Shown in pieces: positions 6,815 to 14,543 of a stretch of 64,000 bases of DNA. The notes below the pieces were generated by a model. It was not told the DNA's origin, ran no database searches, and saw only the letters and a program-made list of their open reading frames with translations. Location: contig NZ_JACHDP010000001.1 of assembly GCF_014201145.1 (NCBI RefSeq), positions 992,001-1,056,000 on the forward strand, in the 5' to 3' direction. This stretch comes from Micromonospora parathelypteridis. GTDB taxonomy: Bacteria; Actinomycetota; Actinomycetes; Mycobacteriales; Micromonosporaceae. A program made the position numbers and the translations under genes. How positions within the stretch are numbered: position 1 is the first letter of the stretch; every line of letters begins with the position of its first letter.

Positions 6815-9514
6815 GTGTCCCATCCCTCCCCCCTGGCAGCCGCTCAGCACCGGGCCCTCGCCCTGCGCGCCGCGGGCGACCTCAGCGCCTCCCGGCAGCT
6901 GCTCGCGGAGGCCGTCGGATCCGCTCCCCCGCCGTACGGCGTCGACCACCCCGAGGTGCTGCACACCGCACACCTGCTGGCCCGGCTGCACCGCGAGGCG
7001 GACGATCCGCTCGCCGCCCGCCGTGTGCTGGAGGAGGCGTTCGCGGCGGGCGAGCGGCGCTGGGAGCATTCGGACCCGGTGATGCTCGCCCTCGCCTTCG
7101 AGCTCGGCGAGCTGGCGGAGGAGCTGGGCAACCGGCACGAGGCCCGCCGCAACTACACCCGCGTCGCCACCGCCGGGCCCGCCACGCTCGGGGAACACCA
7201 CCCGGCGGTACGTGCGGCCCGCCACTATCTCGGGCAGCCCGCGCCAGCGCCGAACGAGCAGCACGGCCCGTCGTCGACGCCCGGTCCGGACCGGGCCGCC
7301 ACGGCGACCGAGTCGGCCACCCGGTCGGCCCTGGCCGGCCCGACCTTGTCCATGGCGACCCTGGCCGCGATGCGGCCCTCCGCTGGCGGCCCGCCGGCCG
7401 CCACCTCACCGTGGGCTCCGCCGCAACCGCCGGCCACACCCCGAGCAACCCCTCCCGGAGTACGCGGACCCGCCGCGCCCAACAACATCAGCGCAGAGCC
7501 CGCTCCGGCTTTTCGGCTGACGCCCGCCCAGCCGGCACTCTCCTCGGTCACGCCGACGCCGACGCCGCCCGGCCCGCCGCCCGCCGAACCCAGGCCCGCG
7601 GTGCCGCCGCGTCAACGCGCCAACCACCAACCGCCGGGGACTGACCGGCCAGCAGCCGGCCAGCCACCCCAGCCGCGAGCCGAAGGCCGGCCACCCCAGC
7701 CGCGAGCCGAAAGCCAGCCACCGCCGTCGTCCGGTCAGCGGCCACCGCAGCGACCGCCGTCCGGGCCAGCCGTAGCGCCCCGTCAGCGCGTGGGCGACCA
7801 GGCGAACCACCCGCCGCTCGACGTGCGAAACCAGCCGTCCACCCCAGCCCCGGCGCCGACCGCCACCGCGCCAGCATCGGGGGTGCCGGCACCAGGCTGG
7901 GACAACCCCACGATCCAGGTACGACAGATCGAACCGCTACTCGCCGAGGAGGCTGCCCGAGCCGCAGCCGGACCGACCGGGGCGGGTGGACCGGTCGACG
8001 CATCCGGCGCCGAGGCGACGTCGCCGGGCTGGCAATCCTCCGCCAACAGTTATCCAGGGCCGGCGCATCCGGTGAGCGGAGCACCGACCCACCCGGTCAG
8101 CGCGCCACCCGGCCACCCGTACCCGGTCTCGGGACCACCGGCCCAGCCGTACCCGGTCTCCGGACCACCGGCCCAGCCGTACCCGGTCTCCGGACCACCC
8201 GTCCACCCGTACCCGGTCTCGGCACCACCCGCACAGCCGTACCCGGTCTCCGGTCCACCCGGCCAGCCGTACCCGGCCTCCGGGCCATCGGGCTACGGGC
8301 CACCCGTGTCCGCACCACCCGGGCACACCTATCCGGTGTCCGCCCCGCCCAGTTCCGGGCAACAAGTTTCCGCGCCGCCCTACGGACAACCCGTGTCCGC
8401 GCCTCCGGTGAGCGCGCCACCTGTACCGCCGTGGGGGATGACCGCGCCGCCGTGGAGCCTCAGCGCTCCACCACAACCCCTGCCGGCTCCCGGTGCCGAC
8501 TCCGCTGAGCGATCTCCAGTGGACGCGGTTGACGCTGGCGTGGACGCTGAGCTGGGGCTGGGCAACGCCGACGCCGCAGTGGTGCCGACCCGGCAGGCCG
8601 GGGTCGCGCCGATCGATGAGACCGTGGTGTTCCCGTCCGTCCAGCTGGGCAGTGGCCCGAGCAGTGGCGACACCAGTTCGAGCCAGCCCATCACCGCACA
8701 GCCGAACCAGACGTCCGCACAGGCGAGACCTGTCGCGACACAGCCGAACCAGACACCTGCACAGCCGAGCCCGGTCGCGGCATCGGCCGCGCCGACTCCG
8801 GCCGCCTGGTCACCGGAGACCGGCGCCGGCCCGGCGGGGCCGTGGCCAACCGCCCCGCAATCGACGCCGCAGTACCACCAGGCCCAGTACCCGCCCCAGG
8901 GCCAGTACCCAGGCCAGGATCAGTACCCAACCCAGAATCAGTACCCGATCCAGCAGCAGTACCCGACCCAGGCGCCGTATCCGGGTCAGCAGTACCCCCC
9001 GGTGCAGGACGCGTACCGGCCGGCGTACGCCGATGAGGGCGGGTCGGCGGGCCGCAGCCGGGCGACGCTGATCGGCGCGTTGGTAGCTGCCGGGGTGGCC
9101 GTCGTGGCGGTGGCCGGCCTGGGCGCGGTGGTGTTGACCCGCGACGATTCGCCGCCCTCGGGGACTAGGCCGACGGCGGCGGGACCCGCGGCGGCCGGGC
9201 CCCCGCCCGGGGATCTGAAGCTGCGCGATGATCTGACCACGATCACGCTGACCTGGACGGACCCGTCCGGCGGCGCGGTGCCGTTCATGGTCGCCGCTGG
9301 TCGGGCCGGGCAGCCCCTGGGAGTGATGGCCACCGTGGATCCGGGCAAGACCAGTTACACGGTCAACGGGTTGAACTCGCGGGTGGATCACTGCTTCACG
9401 GTGTTGGCGGTCTACTCCACCGACAGCTTTGCGACCTCGGCACAGGTCTGTACGGCTCGGCAGCGCACCGTCCCGTCGAGCGGCGAGCCCTCGGCCCGAC
9501 CGACGCCAAGCTGA
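6815..9514 (+). CDS. TPR / proline-rich repeat / fibronectin III membrane protein
   Basis: The product is 899 aa with a modular layout. Residues 1-150 form tetratricopeptide-like helices (HPEVLHTAHLLARLHREADD, ALAFELGELAEELGNRHEA). Residues 150-740 are Pro/Ala/Gln-rich and probably disordered. They include six 10-residue units of the type YPVSGPPAQP (nucleotides 8120-8299) and a QYPxQx series (8885-8995). One membrane helix follows at about 745-770 (LIGALVAAGVAVVAVAGLGAVVL), then an extracytoplasmic fibronectin III-like domain (LRDDLTTITLTWTDPSGG ... CFTVLAVYSTDSFATS). The start is a GTG with no clear ribosome-binding site. It is the first gene of a five-gene collinear cluster. It may couple cytoplasmic TPR partners to a surface domain; function is unknown. 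Confidence 0.75.
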   Translation: MSHPSPLAAAQHRALALRAAGDLSASRQLLAEAVGSAPPPYGVDHPEVLHTAHLLARLHREADDPLAARRVLEEAFAAGERRWEHSDPVMLALAFELGELAEELGNRHEARRNYTRVATAGPATLGEHHPAVRAARHYLGQPAPAPNEQHGPSSTPGPDRAATATESATRSALAGPTLSMATLAAMRPSAGGPPAATSPWAPPQPPATPRATPPGVRGPAAPNNISAEPAPAFRLTPAQPALSSVTPTPTPPGPPPAEPRPAVPPRQRANHQPPGTDRPAAGQPPQPRAEGRPPQPRAESQPPPSSGQRPPQRPPSGPAVAPRQRVGDQANHPPLDVRNQPSTPAPAPTATAPASGVPAPGWDNPTIQVRQIEPLLAEEAARAAAGPTGAGGPVDASGAEATSPGWQSSANSYPGPAHPVSGAPTHPVSAPPGHPYPVSGPPAQPYPVSGPPAQPYPVSGPPVHPYPVSAPPAQPYPVSGPPGQPYPASGPSGYGPPVSAPPGHTYPVSAPPSSGQQVSAPPYGQPVSAPPVSAPPVPPWGMTAPPWSLSAPPQPLPAPGADSAERSPVDAVDAGVDAELGLGNADAAVVPTRQAGVAPIDETVVFPSVQLGSGPSSGDTSSSQPITAQPNQTSAQARPVATQPNQTPAQPSPVAASAAPTPAAWSPETGAGPAGPWPTAPQSTPQYHQAQYPPQGQYPGQDQYPTQNQYPIQQQYPTQAPYPGQQYPPVQDAYRPAYADEGGSAGRSRATLIGALVAAGVAVVAVAGLGAVVLTRDDSPPSGTRPTAAGPAAAGPPPGDLKLRDDLTTITLTWTDPSGGAVPFMVAAGRAGQPLGVMATVDPGKTSYTVNGLNSRVDHCFTVLAVYSTDSFATSAQVCTARQRTVPSSGEPSARPTPS
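8120..8299 (+). repeat. Six in-frame 30-nt tandem repeats (YPVSGPPxQP)
   Basis: TAC codons beginning at 8120, 8150, 8180, 8210, 8240 and 8270 mark six 30-nt units with few differences, encoding a 10-residue proline-rich unit. More degenerate units extend on both sides (about 8090-8420). This is a coding minisatellite likely to vary in copy number between strains. Confidence 0.9.
8885..8995 (+). repeat. 18-nt tandem repeats (QYPxQx)
   Basis: TAC or TAT codons at 8888, 8906, 8924, 8942, 8960 and 8978 give an exact 18-nt period, encoding QYP-x-Q-x units just before the membrane helix of the same protein. The sequence differs from the upstream 30-nt repeat, so the linker carries two independently expanded blocks. 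Confidence 0.85.
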
Positions 9515-9690
9515 GGCGAGTGGAGCTGAACCGAGCTGAGCTGGGCGTCCACACCGCACACTCTCGGTATCCACAGGGGTGACGGTGCGGGTTCCCCCGT
9601 CACCAGCAGCGCCATATGATGGCACCCGGCTCAGGGGAGGGGTCGCCGCGAGGCGCGCCACCTGCCACGACTCAGGGGAGGCAGCCGGCT

Positions 9691-12318
9691 GTGGCCAACA
9701 TCGACGACGCCGTACGGACCGACGCCCCCCGCCCCCGGTCCCGGCTTCGGGGTGGGCTGGTAACTGTTGGCACGGTGGCCGCGCTGCTGGCCGCCATGGG
9801 GTTGACCGTCCTCGGGCTCGGCGCAGCCGACAACGCGGTGGCGAACTACGACGCGAGTTCCTGGCTCTGGAGCACGGCACGCAGCGAGCTGGCCCGGGTC
9901 AACGGGGTCACCGCCCGGGTGGACACCCGCACCGAGATTCCCAATGCCCGTCAGCACCCGATGCAGATCGCCCAGACCGACCGGCTGTTGATCCTGCGTG
10001 ACCTGCAGACGGGGCAGATCAGCTCACTGGACCTGGCCACCCTGCAGCTCAGCGCGACCACCAAGACCACTCCTGGCCTGGGTGTGAGTGTCGCCCTGCA
10101 CGAGGATTCGGCGTTCGTCGTCGACGCCGTGCAGGGCATCGTGCGGCAGCTCGACCCGCGGTCGCTGACCCCGGTCGGCGAGCCGGTGCGTTATCCCCCG
10201 GGCATCACCGGCGGCACCTTCGACGGTAAGGGTCGGCTCTGGATCGCGGTGCCCAGCGAGGGCACCGTCTCGGCGATCACCGCCGCCACGTTGCCGTCCG
10301 CGCCGGCCTCGGCCGCGCCCGCCGGAGCAGGGCTCAGCCCGAAGCGTGTCGAGGCGTACGACGTCGCCGAGGCCAGCCACGAGCTGGTGGTCTCCACCCT
10401 GGACGACGGTGTGGCGGTGCTCGACCGCACGGCTGGGAAGCTGGTGCGGGTGCAGCGGGGCGAGGTTCACCCGACGCCGTTGAAGCTGTCCGGTCCGGCG
10501 GCGCTGCCGGCGCGCACCAGCGGGCAGCGGATCCCGGTCACCGTGCCCGCCGAGCGGCGGGTGCTGGTGGTGGGTGACGGTGGTGAGGAGCGTGCGTTCA
10601 CGGTGCCGGGCGAGGGCGACCGGCTCAGCCCGGCGGTGGCCTGGGCGGACCGGTTCTACTGCGCCGACGAGGCCACCGGCACGATCTACGCCTTCGACGC
10701 GGGCGGGCAGCTCGTCGAGACCATCCGCGGGCGGGCGAACGGGCCGTTGGAGCTGGAAGTACGGGAGAACCACCTGTTCATCAACTCCCCGGACGCGGCG
10801 ACCGCTCGGGTGGTGGACGACAAGCACCAGGTGCGCGAGGTCAACAAGTACGCCAATGACGTGCTCGGCGGTGACCCGCCGCCGGTTGCCCCGCCGCCGC
10901 CTCCGCCGAAGAAGCCCCGGGTGGGCAAGCCGAGCGCGCCGCGCAGCGTCACCGCCGCCGCCGGCAACGCTCAGGCGCGGGTGAGCTGGCGGCCGGCCGC
11001 CGCCAACGGCGCCGAGATCATCAAGTACGTGGTGGAGGGCGCCGGTCAGCGCCTGGAGGTGGGTGCCAACCAGCGTGCGGTGGAGGTCAAGGGTCTGACC
11101 AACGGCGAGACGTACCGGTTCGCGGTGCACGCCGTCAACGCCAAGGGCGACGGTCCGTCGCGCAACAGCAACCCGGTGACCCCGACCGCCGCGGTGCCCG
11201 ACCCGCCGGCCAGTGTCACCGCCCAGGAGCGGCCCGACGGCACGGTGCTGGTGAAGTGGCCGGCGGCGAACGGGCAGGGCAACAAGATCGCGAGGTACGC
11301 GGTCACGGCCAGTTCGGCGGGGGCGAACGCGCCGGCCGGCGAGTCGACGAAGACCGAGCTGGTGGTGCCCGCCGGTGAGTTGGAGTTCGGCACCCAGTAC
11401 GCGTTCACCGTGGTGGCGGTCAACGACAAGGGCGCCGGGTCGGCGGCGTCGCCGGTCAGCAACACGGTGGTGCCCTTCGCGGCGCCCGGTCGGCCGCTCG
11501 ACCTGAGCGCCGGCACGGTCGCCAACCAGCCGGGTGCGGTCACGGTGCAGTGGTCGCCGGCGGAGGCGAACGGCCGCCCGGTGACGAAGTACCTGGTGGA
11601 CGTTGGCGGGCGCGTCAGCGAGGTGACCGACACCCGCACGACCGTCACCGGGCTGGGCAACGGCCAGAACGTCACGGTGAAGGTGAAGGCTGTCAACGAG
11701 GCGGGGCCGGGCCCGGAGGCAACCGCCACCGCGCGTACGGTCGCCGAACCTCGGGTCACGGTGACCGGCTCGTCGGCGACGGCCACCTCGGCGACGGTGA
11801 CGTTCACCGTGGACGCCGGCGGAGGTCAGGCCACCTGCTCGGTGAGCACACCGGGTGAGCCGGCGAAGGCCGGGGCGTGCTCCAGCATCACCATGTCGGG
11901 CCTGGCGCCGGGCACGGCGTACACGCTCACGGTGACGGCCACCAACGCGGCCGGTAACGGCACGGCGACGAAGGCGCAGGAAACGCTTCCGCTGTACGGG
12001 ATCGCGACCTGCAACAACGGGCCGGACGGCGACCAGCGGACCTACTGCAACGCCGAAGTCGACGGCCGTAACGGTAACGAGGTCTTCAGGGTTACGCGGC
12101 AGGACAACGACCAGCAGGCTGGTTGGGCGAGGCCCGGCACCCGGCTGATGGCGTACTGCAAGAAGGCCGGTGAGGACGTCGACTCCTGGATCTACAACAA
12201 TCAGAAGCGCAGCACCTGGTGGGTGCAGGTCAACTTCGGGGGTGGCAAGAACTACATCCCTTGGGCCTGGCTCAACCTGGAGGGCGGCGACAACATCAAC
12301 ACCCTGCCCACCTGCTGA
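9691..12318 (+). CDS. Exported beta-propeller / fibronectin III protein
   Basis: The product is about 875 aa. An N-terminal membrane anchor (LVTVGTVAALLAAMGLTVLGLG) is followed by about 330 residues resembling a six-bladed propeller (LLILRDLQTGQISSLDLATL, FDGKGRLWIAVPSEGTV, GTIYAFDAGGQLVETI). A proline linker (PPPVAPPPPPPKKP) leads to three fibronectin III domains and a fourth similar one. The last ~100 residues form a Cys-containing domain (CNNGPDGDQRTYCNAEV ... WWVQVNFGGGKNYIPWAW). GTG at 9691 was chosen because AGGGGAGG lies nine bases upstream; ATG at 9616 is in frame but lacks a site. It precedes the MoxR gene by 27 bases and is probably co-transcribed with it. It is probably a surface-exposed binding protein. 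Confidence 0.8.
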   Translation: MANIDDAVRTDAPRPRSRLRGGLVTVGTVAALLAAMGLTVLGLGAADNAVANYDASSWLWSTARSELARVNGVTARVDTRTEIPNARQHPMQIAQTDRLLILRDLQTGQISSLDLATLQLSATTKTTPGLGVSVALHEDSAFVVDAVQGIVRQLDPRSLTPVGEPVRYPPGITGGTFDGKGRLWIAVPSEGTVSAITAATLPSAPASAAPAGAGLSPKRVEAYDVAEASHELVVSTLDDGVAVLDRTAGKLVRVQRGEVHPTPLKLSGPAALPARTSGQRIPVTVPAERRVLVVGDGGEERAFTVPGEGDRLSPAVAWADRFYCADEATGTIYAFDAGGQLVETIRGRANGPLELEVRENHLFINSPDAATARVVDDKHQVREVNKYANDVLGGDPPPVAPPPPPPKKPRVGKPSAPRSVTAAAGNAQARVSWRPAAANGAEIIKYVVEGAGQRLEVGANQRAVEVKGLTNGETYRFAVHAVNAKGDGPSRNSNPVTPTAAVPDPPASVTAQERPDGTVLVKWPAANGQGNKIARYAVTASSAGANAPAGESTKTELVVPAGELEFGTQYAFTVVAVNDKGAGSAASPVSNTVVPFAAPGRPLDLSAGTVANQPGAVTVQWSPAEANGRPVTKYLVDVGGRVSEVTDTRTTVTGLGNGQNVTVKVKAVNEAGPGPEATATARTVAEPRVTVTGSSATATSATVTFTVDAGGGQATCSVSTPGEPAKAGACSSITMSGLAPGTAYTLTVTATNAAGNGTATKAQETLPLYGIATCNNGPDGDQRTYCNAEVDGRNGNEVFRVTRQDNDQQAGWARPGTRLMAYCKKAGEDVDSWIYNNQKRSTWWVQVNFGGGKNYIPWAWLNLEGGDNINTLPTC

Positions 12319-12345
12319 AACACCAGGCAAGGAGCACCACCGACC

Positions 12346-13341
12346 GTGAACACCCACGAGCCGCTCACCCAGCCGGAGGTGCAGGGCTTCGCCGCCCTCG
12401 CCGCCCGGCTGGCCGAGAACGTCAACGCGGTGGTGCTCGGCAAGCCGCAGGTGGTCCGGTTGGCGCTGACCGCGCTCTTCGCGCAGGGTCACGTGCTGCT
12501 GGAGGATGTGCCGGGGGTCGGTAAGACGACCCTCGCCCGGGCCATCGCCGCCACGGTGAAGGGTGAGTGGCGGCGCATCCAGTTCACGCCCGACCTGCTC
12601 CCGTCAGACGTGTCCGGGGTGACCATCTTCAACCAGGCGAGCAGGGATTTCGAGTTCCACCCGGGGCCGGTCTTCGCCAACATCGTCATCGCCGACGAGA
12701 TCAACCGGGCGTCGCCGAAGACCCAGTCGGCGCTGCTGGAGGTGATGGAGGAACGCACCGTCACCGTGGACGGGGTCCGGCATCCGGTGCCGTCGCCGTT
12801 CCTGGTGGTGGCCACGCAGAACCCGGTCGAGATGGATGGCACGTACCGGTTGCCCGAGGCCCAGCTGGACCGCTTCCTGGTCAAGCTGTCCGTCGGCTAT
12901 CCGGACGAGGCGGTCGAGGTGGAGGTGCTGCGCGGCGCGACCGTGCGTTCCCCGGAGGCGCTCGCCCCGGTCACCGACACCGCCACCGTCGGGGAGATGG
13001 TCCGGATGGCCCGCCGGGTGCACATCGCCGAGCCGCTCTACGCGTACGCGGTCCGGCTGGCCGCCGCCACCCGCACCCACCCGCAGGTGCGGGTCGGGGT
13101 CAGCCCCCGAGGTGTGATCGCGTTGACGCGTGCCGCGTGCGCGTACGCGCTGATCGACGGGCGGGGCTGGATCATGCCGGAGGATCTGAAGGCGCTCGCC
13201 GAGGCGGTGTTCGCGCATCGGCTGCTGCTCACCCCGGACGCCCAGGTGCGCGGGTTGACCGCCGCGGAGGTGCTGCGCCAGGCCATCGCCTCGGTGCCGG
13301 TGCCCCTGCCGTCGGGGCAGCCCGCTCCGGTGCAGGGCTGA
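12346..13341 (+). CDS. moxR: MoxR-family AAA+ ATPase
   Basis: This 331-aa AAA+ ATPase has Walker A GVGKT at residues 57-61, Walker B IVIADEINRA with Asp117/Glu118, sensor-type VVATQNPVEMDGTYRLPEAQLDRF, and the C-terminal helical lid typical of MoxR/RavA proteins. MoxR ATPases act as chaperones for assembly or metal insertion of von Willebrand-type or DUF58 partners. The next gene, 14 bases downstream, encodes a DUF58 protein, the classical partner. The GTG start follows an AAGGAG about 11 bases upstream. Function in the envelope is inferred from the cluster. Confidence 0.93.
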   Translation: MNTHEPLTQPEVQGFAALAARLAENVNAVVLGKPQVVRLALTALFAQGHVLLEDVPGVGKTTLARAIAATVKGEWRRIQFTPDLLPSDVSGVTIFNQASRDFEFHPGPVFANIVIADEINRASPKTQSALLEVMEERTVTVDGVRHPVPSPFLVVATQNPVEMDGTYRLPEAQLDRFLVKLSVGYPDEAVEVEVLRGATVRSPEALAPVTDTATVGEMVRMARRVHIAEPLYAYAVRLAAATRTHPQVRVGVSPRGVIALTRAACAYALIDGRGWIMPEDLKALAEAVFAHRLLLTPDAQVRGLTAAEVLRQAIASVPVPLPSGQPAPVQG

Positions 13342-13355
13342 CCGGCAGCAGCGGC

Positions 13356-14543
13356 ATGGGGATCACCGCCCGCGGGGTCGGGCTGCTCATCGCCGCCGTC
13401 GTGCTGCTGGCGGCGGGTTTCCGGTTCGCGTACCCCGAGTTGACGCTGCTTGGCGCGGCGGCCGGCGCGGCCGTCGGCTACGCGGCGCTGGTCGCGGCCT
13501 GGCGGCCCCGGCTGACGGTGACCCGCCGCGCCGACCCGGACCGGGTGGCGCGCGGCGAGCCGGCGAGCATGACGTTGACCGTGCGCAACACCGGCCGGCT
13601 GCGGTCGGCGAACCTGCTGGCCGAGGACCGGTGCGGGGAACGCACCGTGCCGGTGCCGGTGTTGCGTCTGCGGCCCGGTCGGGACACCGAGGTCCGCTAC
13701 GACGTGCCGACCCATCGACGCGGAGTGGTGCCGGTCGGGCCGCTGCGGGTGACCCGCCGCGACCCGCTGGGGTTGGTGGCGCTGGCCCGCCCGTACGGCA
13801 CGACGGTGCCGGTCTGGGTGCACCCCCGCATCCATCCGCTGACGGCGGTGCCCCGCGGCTCGGGGCGCAGCCTCGACGGCCGGGTGGACGGGGTGCCCCA
13901 CGGGTCGATCACGTTCGACTCGCTGCGGGAGTACGTGGTCGGCGACGAGCTGCGCCGGGTGCACTGGCGGACCAGCGCCCGGGTGGGTGAGCTGATGGTG
14001 CGGGAGAACGTGGACACCAGCCTGCCGCGTCTGGTCGTCCTGCTGGACAACCGGGCCGCCGCGCACCCGCAGCGGGTGGGTGGGGTGGCGGAGTCGTTCG
14101 AGTCGGCCTGTGAGGCGGCGGCGTCGATCGTCACCGCCGCGCACCGCGCGGACCTGCCGGTGTTGTTGCTGTTGGTCGCCGCGCAGCCGGACGACGGAAC
14201 CGAGGCGGGGACGCCCGGCGGGGACGCGGACGTCGGGCCGGCTCTCGGACCGCTGGACCGGCTCGCCGCCGCCGCACTGTCGGGCGACGACGGCGCGGTG
14301 CGCGCGGCAACCACCCGGCTGCGCCAGGACCGGCTCGGTGACACGCTGATCTTCCTGACCGGGCCGGGTGGCCGGGACGAGCTGGGGCACGTCGGGGCGC
14401 TGCGCGGGGCGTACCCGTCGGTGGTGGTCGGGGTGTTCGGCGCGGCCGAGCCGACGCCGCCGGGCGCGGCCGGTCTGGTGGTCGTCGACGCGGCGGACGG
14501 CGCGCAGTTCGCCGCCGAGTGGGACGGGGTACGCCGGTGGTGA
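13356..14543 (+). CDS. DUF58 domain protein
   Basis: The product is 395 aa. Two membrane helices lie at about 8-25 and 30-50 (GLLIAAVVLLAAGFRF, LLGAAAGAAVGYAALVAAW). A beta-rich region follows, then the DUF58 signature GSITFDSLREYVVGDELRRVHWRTSARVGELMVRE around residues 185-220, and a vWA-like C-terminal domain (LPRLVVLLDNRAA). DUF58 proteins are consistently encoded next to MoxR ATPases and transglutaminase-fold proteins, as here. The reading frame is open far upstream through the moxR gene; ATG 13356 is where the family-like sequence begins. It overlaps the next gene by 4 nt. Confidence 0.9.
   Translation: MGITARGVGLLIAAVVLLAAGFRFAYPELTLLGAAAGAAVGYAALVAAWRPRLTVTRRADPDRVARGEPASMTLTVRNTGRLRSANLLAEDRCGERTVPVPVLRLRPGRDTEVRYDVPTHRRGVVPVGPLRVTRRDPLGLVALARPYGTTVPVWVHPRIHPLTAVPRGSGRSLDGRVDGVPHGSITFDSLREYVVGDELRRVHWRTSARVGELMVRENVDTSLPRLVVLLDNRAAAHPQRVGGVAESFESACEAAASIVTAAHRADLPVLLLLVAAQPDDGTEAGTPGGDADVGPALGPLDRLAAAALSGDDGAVRAATTRLRQDRLGDTLIFLTGPGGRDELGHVGALRGAYPSVVVGVFGAAEPTPPGAAGLVVVDAADGAQFAAEWDGVRRW

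Noticed and set aside
8120..8299. Regular 30-nt repeats considered as a CRISPR array
   Set aside because: Units are contiguous without spacers, in frame, and encode a proline-rich linker.
10024..12492. 822-codon minus-strand frame opposite the FnIII protein
   Set aside because: His/Arg/Gly-rich shadow of the third-codon GC bias; no motif or ribosome-binding site.
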